Assembly (NCBI GenBank): GCA_964615765.1
Contig: CAZTQN010000043.1
Location: 1 to 27,077, forward strand
From: CAZTQN01 sp964615765
GTDB lineage: Bacteria; Planctomycetota; Phycisphaerae; Phycisphaerales; UBA1924
Direction of reading: 5' to 3'
Length of the DNA: 27,077 bases
Numbering within the stretch: position 1 is the stretch's first letter; every line of letters starts with the position of its first letter. The notes beneath the pieces were generated by a model. The model saw nothing but the letters and a program-made list of their open reading frames with translations. It had not been told where the DNA came from and searched no databases. A program made the position numbers and the translations under genes. Below are positions 22,391-27,077 of this stretch, one piece after another.

Positions 22391-23176
22391 GTGCCGGTAC
22401 TCGCGGCCCCATCCTTCGCCCCCGACCCCCTCGTCGCCGACCGCGTCCTCGACGCCCTCGCCGACCCCGACATCACCCTGCGCGATGTCGCCAACTCCTT
22501 CGATACCTCCATCGAGGCCCTCACGCTCTGGATGGCCCGCCCCGACATCGCGACCCGCATCGCCGCCATCCAGGCCGCCGCCGTCACCCGCGTCCGCCTC
22601 ATCGCCACCAACTTCCTCGCCTCTGCCGTCTCCACGCTCCTCAGCGTCATCGACGACTATCGCGAGCACATCAGCCGTCAGCCCGTTCGGCCGACCGACT
22701 CCCACGCTGTCGCCGAACACCGCCGCGCCCGCGACGGCGCCCGCCGTTCCATCCAACTCCTCAACCGCATCGCGCGGCTGCCCCTCCCGCACGCCGACGG
22801 CCTCGCCGCCGCCATGCCCACCGCACCCGCTGCACCCGCCGCACTTCGCGCAGCCAACGCACCCTCCGCACGCCGCGACATCCCCGCCCCTGCTGAAACC
22901 TCCGCCGCCACCCCGGCCACCCCGGCCACCCCGGCCACCCCGCCCAGCCCGCTGACGCCGAGCACACCGAGCACCCCGAGCACCCCGAACTCACCGAACT
23001 CACCGATCACCGCCGACGTGCCATCGCCGCCGGCCACCGTCTCCGCCCCGGCCGCCTCATCCACCGCGCCGCTTCAGCCGTCAGGCCAACCTCATCCGCA
23101 CGCCGATCGTCCCGCCATCCCCGCGGCGGCCGCCAAACACGCCCGCGCCGCGCTCACCTTCTCCGCCGGCCCGTAA
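22391..23176 (+). CDS. Predicted HTH-like protein with Pro/Thr-rich repeat tail
   Basis: A 261-residue protein. The first 100 or so residues are helical, with PDITLRDVANSFDTSIEAL (about 28-46) reading like a helix-turn-helix, followed by WMARPDIATRI; this resembles DNA-binding segments of small terminase or transposase-type proteins, but no family is certain. Residues 140-261 are disordered Ala/Pro/Ser/Thr, with PATPATPATP and TPSTPSTPNSPNSP repeats. The GTG start sits directly downstream of a good promoter with a palindrome, consistent with self-regulation (inference). The N-terminal part is the credible functional unit. The repeat tail could vary in length between strains. It lies 82 bases before the next gene, a glycosyltransferase, with which it may or may not be linked. 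Confidence 0.65.
   Translation: MPVLAAPSFAPDPLVADRVLDALADPDITLRDVANSFDTSIEALTLWMARPDIATRIAAIQAAAVTRVRLIATNFLASAVSTLLSVIDDYREHISRQPVRPTDSHAVAEHRRARDGARRSIQLLNRIARLPLPHADGLAAAMPTAPAAPAALRAANAPSARRDIPAPAETSAATPATPATPATPPSPLTPSTPSTPSTPNSPNSPITADVPSPPATVSAPAASSTAPLQPSGQPHPHADRPAIPAAAAKHARAALTFSAGP
22907..22942 (+). repeat. Four perfect 9-bp tandem repeats inside a coding region
   Basis: GCCACCCCG occurs four times head to tail and codes for Ala-Thr-Pro repeats. It is in frame, so unit gain or loss would change only the tail length. Further short repeats (GAGCACCCC, GAACTCACC) follow to about 23003. Confidence 0.85.
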
Positions 23177-23245
23177 CACTCCACCCATCCCCGCGCCCGC
23201 CGCCGCCTTCCTTCCTCCCACCCGTCCCCTCCGGCCCCGCCTCTC

Positions 23246-23251
23246 TACCCT
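23246..23251 (+). promoter_or_regulatory. Candidate -10 element TACCCT before GT4 gene
   Basis: TACCCT ends 7 bases before the ATG at 23259, with no Shine-Dalgarno site. It fits the TAnnnT pattern of other starts here. No -35 was found. Confidence 0.3.
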
Positions 23252-23258
23252 TGGCCCC

Positions 23259-24500
23259 ATGACCGGCCCTTCTTCCCGACCCCTCTTCCTCATCATCTCC
23301 CAGGTCTACGTGCCCGACCCCGCCAGCGTGGGGCAGCACGTCGCCGACGCGGCTCAGGAAATGGCCCGCCGCGGCTATCACGTCGTCGTCTACGCCGCCG
23401 CCAACGGGTACGACGATCCCTCCAAGACCTACCCCCGCCGCGAAACGCTCCACGGCGTGGACGTCCGCCGCCTCCCCTTCTCCAGTTTCGGTAAATCCTC
23501 CATCGCCGTCCGCCTCGTAGCTCAGTGGCTGTTCCTCATCCAGGCCGTCCTCCGCGCCCTCTTTCTCCCGCGCATCAGCGGGATCATGGTCTCCACCAGC
23601 CCGCCGTTCTGCGGCGTGGCCGGCGCACTGCTCAGCCGCCTCAAGCGCGCCCCCGTCAAGTACTGGCTCATGGACCTCAACCCGGACCAGATGGTCGCGC
23701 TCGGCAAACTCCGCGAAGGCTCCGCCCCGGTCCGCGTGTTCGACCTGTTCAACCGCATGATCCTCCGCCGCGCCGCCAGCATCGTCATGCTCGACCGCTT
23801 CATGCTTGAGCGCGTCGAGCGCAAGGGCGTCCCCAACGTCGCCGCCAAGACCGACATCATGCCCCCCTGGCCGCACGCCGACGAGATCATCGCGATCAAG
23901 CACGCCGACAACCCCTTCCGCGCCAAGCACGCCATGGACGGCAAGTTCGTCGTCATGTACTCCGGCAACCACTCCCCCGCCAACCCCCTCAAGACCCTGC
24001 TCGATGCCGCCGAACGACTCAAGGACGACCCGCGCATCGTCTTCTACTGCATCGGTGGCGGCGGCGGCAAAAAGGAAGTCGACGAGCGCATCGCCGCCGG
24101 CGCGACCAACATCGTCAGCCTGCCCTATCAGCCGCTGAGCGAACTGAAGTACTCGCTCTCCGCGGCGGATTGCCACGTCGTCAGCATCGGGAACGACGTC
24201 GTCGGCATCGTGCACCCGTGCAAGGTCTACGGCGCCATGGCCGTCAGCCGCCCGGTGCTGGGCCTGGGCCCGCGCCCGAGCCACGTCTCCGACCTGATCG
24301 AACAAAACCAGATCGGCTGGTTCGTCTCGCACGGCGACGTCGACGCCTGCGTCGCCGCCCTGCGCGCCATGGTCGATACCCCGAGCACGCGTCTGGCCGA
24401 AATGGGGGGCCGCGCGGCACAGGTCGTCGCCACCAGCCTCAGCAAGGCCACGCTCATGGACCGTTTCTGCGACGTGCTCGAACGCGGCAACCGCCGCTGA
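23259..24500 (+). CDS. Glycosyltransferase family 4, WbuB-like
   Basis: A 413-residue GT-B glycosyltransferase. The opening FLIISQVYVPDPASVGQHV, with a GQHV acceptor loop, then EMARRGYHVVVYA and the SGIMVSTSPPFCGVAGALL strand, is typical of the WbuB/L-fucosamine-transferase-like GT4 group. In the C-terminal half, VVMYSGNHSPANPLKTLLDA and FYCIGGGGGKKEVDE bind the nucleotide sugar, followed by SLPYQPLSEL and the HPCKVYGAMAVSRPVLG loop. Long hydrophobic stretches near residues 85-130 suggest membrane association, as in this group. It could add an amino-deoxy or deoxy sugar, which would suit the fucose pathway in this locus; the donor is not proven. The ATG at 23259 is the clear start. No terminator is evident after the stop. 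Confidence 0.85.
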   Translation: MTGPSSRPLFLIISQVYVPDPASVGQHVADAAQEMARRGYHVVVYAAANGYDDPSKTYPRRETLHGVDVRRLPFSSFGKSSIAVRLVAQWLFLIQAVLRALFLPRISGIMVSTSPPFCGVAGALLSRLKRAPVKYWLMDLNPDQMVALGKLREGSAPVRVFDLFNRMILRRAASIVMLDRFMLERVERKGVPNVAAKTDIMPPWPHADEIIAIKHADNPFRAKHAMDGKFVVMYSGNHSPANPLKTLLDAAERLKDDPRIVFYCIGGGGGKKEVDERIAAGATNIVSLPYQPLSELKYSLSAADCHVVSIGNDVVGIVHPCKVYGAMAVSRPVLGLGPRPSHVSDLIEQNQIGWFVSHGDVDACVAALRAMVDTPSTRLAEMGGRAAQVVATSLSKATLMDRFCDVLERGNRR

Positions 24501-24735
24501 CGCCAGCAGATACGGCACTTCCTACGCCAGCCAACCAGCACGCGGGCGTCGCCCAAACCGGTCGGGCCCGAGTTTTCCGGTGCGCGCGCAACAATTCGCG
24601 AACAAGGTGCGAGAACCAGCGGCACACTCCGGAGTGGACACGGAGCGAAGTCTCGCTCTGGCGAACCGGCCGGCCTCAACGCCGCCGCTCGCCTCCACCG
24701 CCTCCCCGCACACCCACAGGAAGACAGGAAGCATC
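24501..24735 (+). other. Intergenic region with a palindrome and a hairpin
   Basis: No gene is seen. It contains a perfect 12-base palindrome CACTCCGGAGTG (24625-24636) and a hairpin with arms GAGCGA/TCGCTC around AGTC (24643-24658), 77-93 bases before the protease start. AGGAAG at 24726-24731 is a Shine-Dalgarno site for that gene. These structures could be leader elements or an operator; function is unknown. Confidence 0.45.
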
Positions 24736-27077
24736 ATGAAGACTCGCACGCTGATGTTCGCGGCCGGAGCCGCCGTCTCGCTCGCACACTTCGCGCACAC
24801 GGTTCACGCCGCCGATGCCGCCGCCCCGGTCCCGCAGGTCCTGGGCGCGGGCCAGGTCGACACGCCCAACGGACGCGTGTTCACCGTGACCAAGTCGATG
24901 GTCGGTGATCGCGAAGTGCTCACCTACCGCTCGGAAGGGCTCGAGCTCGACCGGGCCGGGTTCGAAGCCTGGTGCAACGCCAACCCGGCCCCCAAGATCG
25001 ACGCGGCGCTGAGCGACCTGACGCGTCGCGGCGTGGCCGGCCAGGTGCCGGTGGTGATCACGCTGGCCGACAACCCGTACGAAGCGGTCCGTCAGGCCGT
25101 CGAGGCGGAGCACGCCCCGCGTCAGGCCGCGCTCGACGCTCGCCGCGCCGAACTGCAGGCCAAGGACTTCACGCCCGACCTCTCCAACCCGGCGGCCCGC
25201 GAGAGCTGGCTGCGTTCGATGAACCTGCTGGCCGAGCCGGGTCAGGACCCGTTCGCCGACGAGCGGGCCAAGATCAAGCAGGAGGCCGAGGCGATCTCAA
25301 CGTCGATCCGCGAAGAGACGCTGGCCCGCGTGGTTCCGCAGATCGTCGCGGCCCAGGAGCGGCTTGAGGCCCAGGTTCAGGCGATGGGCGGGACCGTCCG
25401 CGGTCGTCTCACGGGCAACGCCGGGCTGTCGGTGTACCTGCCCGCGGCGGCCGTCAACGCCCTCGCGGCTGACCCCGCCGTCGCGCAGATCAGCCTCAAC
25501 GCTCCCGGCCAGGGCGAACTGGCTCAGCAGGCCATCTCGCTCGGCCTGACCACCGGCTTCTGGGCCAACGGGATCGACGGCGGCATCTGGGACGGCGCCC
25601 AGCTCGACTCCGGCATCGACCAGAACCATCCGACCTTCGCCGGCAAGACCTTCCTCAACGCTCCCGGCATGGGCACGGAAGACTCCGACGGGCACGGCAC
25701 CGCCGTCGCTTCGATCATGGTCGGCGGCGACGCCACCAACCGCGGGATGGCCTTCGGTGTCGATACCTATCTGAACACGTCGTGGAACGACGTCGCCGTC
25801 TCGCTCGACTGGATGTTCGTCACCGCGACCAGCGACCCGGAAGTCGTCAACGGGTCGTTCGGGATCCCGGCCAACGCGCCGTCGGTCGCCGACTACACCG
25901 CGACCGAGACGCGCATCGACTACACCATCCGCACGCAGAGCGCGCTGTACACCAAGTCCGCCGGCAACCTCGGGAGCGCGGCCGAGACGCTGACGCAGCC
26001 CGCGGGCATCTACAACGGCCTGGTCGTCGCCAACATGGAGGATTTCGACGACACCAACCGCGCCAACGACCGCATCACCGCCTCCTCCAGCCGCGGGCCC
26101 ACGATCGCCGGGCGCAAGAAGCCCGACATCGCCGCTCCGGGCACGGGCACCTTCGCCGCCAACAACAACTGGGACACGGTCGGCGTCGCTGACTGGGCGG
26201 ACTTCGGCGGGACGTCCTCCGCCGCCCCGCACGTCGCCGGCGGTGTGCTGCTGCTGACCGACGCGCGCTCGTCCGACGCGCCGCTCCCCATCAAGGCCAT
26301 CCTCATCAATTCCGCCGATACGTGGACCGACGGCGGCACCCTCAACACCACCGCCGACGACGGCGCGTTTACTGGCTCGCTTTGGAATCAGACCTACGGC
26401 TGGGGCTACCTCGACCTCGGCGCCGCCTACACCAACCGCACGAACGTCATCTCCAGCACGCTCGCCGAGACGCCCGACCACAAGTTCTACAAGGGCACCA
26501 TGCCCGCCAACTCCAAGGCCACGCTGGTCTGGAACCGCTTCGTCACGCTGAACGCCGGCGTGTACACGGCCCAGACGCTGACGGACATGGACCTGTTCTG
26601 CTACCGCCAGAGCGACGGCACCACGATCGACGCGAGCGCCTTCACGATCGACAACGTCGAGCAGGTCTTCTCCTCCGCGAGCCAGGCCGCCGTCCTCAAG
26701 GTCGACCTCTTCGGCTCGATCGACAACGACATCGGCGCGACCGACGCCTTCGCGCTGGCCCACCCGGGCGGGTTCGTCCCCGCGATCGGTCCCGAGTTCA
26801 CCGTCACCCGTCTTCCGACGATCGTTTCGCCCGGCGAGCCCACGCTGCTCCGCCTGACGGTCCGCAACACGGGCGACCTCAACGCCCACGACGTCGACGT
26901 GACGATCACCGGCGTCCCCGCCGGCTGGACGCTCTCGGCGACCGGCCCCATCAACGTGCCCTTCATCGGCGAGGGCGACGCGACCGTCGTCGAGATCGGC
27001 ACGCTCACGCCGCCGTGCAACCTGGCCGGCACCGTCGGCACGTTCGACTTCACCGTGCGGTCCGACTCCTACGGCGA
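24736..27077 (+). CDS. Secreted subtilisin-family (S8) serine protease, 3' end outside window
   Basis: The gene runs open to the window end (780 complete codons). Residues 1-26 form a signal peptide with likely cleavage at VHA-AD. Residues 27 to about 260 are a prodomain with VPVVITL and a late VAQISL strand, similar to subtilisin inhibitor-type propeptides. The catalytic triad is complete: Asp291 in QLDSGID, His320 in DGHGTAVAS and Ser494 in GGTSSAAPHVAGG, with the oxyanion Asn411 in SAGNLG. After the protease domain, residues about 570-780 are beta-rich, and LRLTVRNTGDLNAHDVDVTI looks like a CARDB/immunoglobulin-like repeat. The enzyme would act outside the cytoplasm. The C-terminal anchor, possibly another PEP-CTERM-like tail, lies beyond the edge. 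The ATG has AGGAAG just upstream. Confidence 0.9.
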   Translation, partial: MKTRTLMFAAGAAVSLAHFAHTVHAADAAAPVPQVLGAGQVDTPNGRVFTVTKSMVGDREVLTYRSEGLELDRAGFEAWCNANPAPKIDAALSDLTRRGVAGQVPVVITLADNPYEAVRQAVEAEHAPRQAALDARRAELQAKDFTPDLSNPAARESWLRSMNLLAEPGQDPFADERAKIKQEAEAISTSIREETLARVVPQIVAAQERLEAQVQAMGGTVRGRLTGNAGLSVYLPAAAVNALAADPAVAQISLNAPGQGELAQQAISLGLTTGFWANGIDGGIWDGAQLDSGIDQNHPTFAGKTFLNAPGMGTEDSDGHGTAVASIMVGGDATNRGMAFGVDTYLNTSWNDVAVSLDWMFVTATSDPEVVNGSFGIPANAPSVADYTATETRIDYTIRTQSALYTKSAGNLGSAAETLTQPAGIYNGLVVANMEDFDDTNRANDRITASSSRGPTIAGRKKPDIAAPGTGTFAANNNWDTVGVADWADFGGTSSAAPHVAGGVLLLTDARSSDAPLPIKAILINSADTWTDGGTLNTTADDGAFTGSLWNQTYGWGYLDLGAAYTNRTNVISSTLAETPDHKFYKGTMPANSKATLVWNRFVTLNAGVYTAQTLTDMDLFCYRQSDGTTIDASAFTIDNVEQVFSSASQAAVLKVDLFGSIDNDIGATDAFALAHPGGFVPAIGPEFTVTRLPTIVSPGEPTLLRLTVRNTGDLNAHDVDVTITGVPAGWTLSATGPINVPFIGEGDATVVEIGTLTPPCNLAGTVGTFDFTVRSDSYG

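Noticed and set aside
22907..23003. Short tandem repeats considered as a CRISPR array
   Set aside because: Units are 9 bases, contiguous, without spacers, and in frame in a coding region.
23517..23528. GTAGCTCAGTGG, which looks like the D-arm start of a tRNA
   Set aside because: No acceptor stem, anticodon arm or T-arm follows, and it lies inside the well-supported GT4 gene.

Overview
This window is GC-rich bacterial DNA dominated by a surface-polysaccharide biosynthesis locus. The best taxonomic guess is a planctomycete, possibly of the Phycisphaerae type. That is an inference from two secreted proteins ending in a VPAP motif, a hydrophobic helix and a run of four arginines (the PEP-CTERM-like sorting tail common in that phylum), from a GDP-mannose 3,5-epimerase, and from the extreme GC and Ala/Pro/Arg-rich coding style. 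No rRNA, tRNA, CRISPR array or transposase gene was seen.

Layout. (1) 1-12491, polysaccharide block: the end of gmd, a Wzx-type flippase, an FkbM methyltransferase, two minus-strand methyltransferases, a GT4 glycosyltransferase, a CDP-paratose-2-epimerase-like SDR and a large GT-C-like membrane protein. Facing these on the minus strand are a WbpA-type UDP-GlcNAc dehydrogenase and a GDP-fucose synthase. A zeta-toxin-like kinase with a tiny overlapping partner follows. (2) 12526-13593: a CysQ/HAL2-like bisphosphate nucleotidase. (3) 13718-16737: a three-gene, lower-GC island with its own strong Shine-Dalgarno sites, encoding two unrecognised proteins around a PEP-CTERM-like secreted protein. 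(4) 16964-19214: a second PEP-CTERM-like protein with a strong intrinsic terminator, then a GDP-mannose 3,5-epimerase with a lysine-rich tail. (5) 19258-22093: a probable anti-phage gene (Mrr-type nuclease fused to a STAND-like NTPase) standing alone between two mirror-image composite hairpin repeats, with a fragment of a broken gene just outside. (6) 22391-27077: a HTH/Pro-rich protein with a palindrome over its promoter, a WbuB-like GT4 glycosyltransferase, and a secreted subtilisin-family protease cut by the window end.

How the genes work together. Gmd and GDP-fucose synthase would turn GDP-mannose into GDP-L-fucose. The 3,5-epimerase would turn the same precursor into GDP-L-galactose or GDP-L-gulose. 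The WbpA-type enzyme would supply a UDP-HexNAc uronic acid and the SDR a further modified sugar. The two GT4 enzymes and the GT-C-like protein would assemble or modify the glycan, the methyltransferases would decorate it, and the flippase would export it. The zeta-like kinase is notable because characterised zeta toxins phosphorylate UDP-HexNAc, the substrate pool of the adjacent dehydrogenase.

The most promising leads are the hairpin-bracketed nuclease-STAND gene, the three-gene island at 13718-16737, the zeta/small-partner pair, and a recurring TAnnnT hexamer 5-8 bases before start codons that suggests leaderless transcripts. Most gene calls rest on recognised sequence motifs. No database search was possible.
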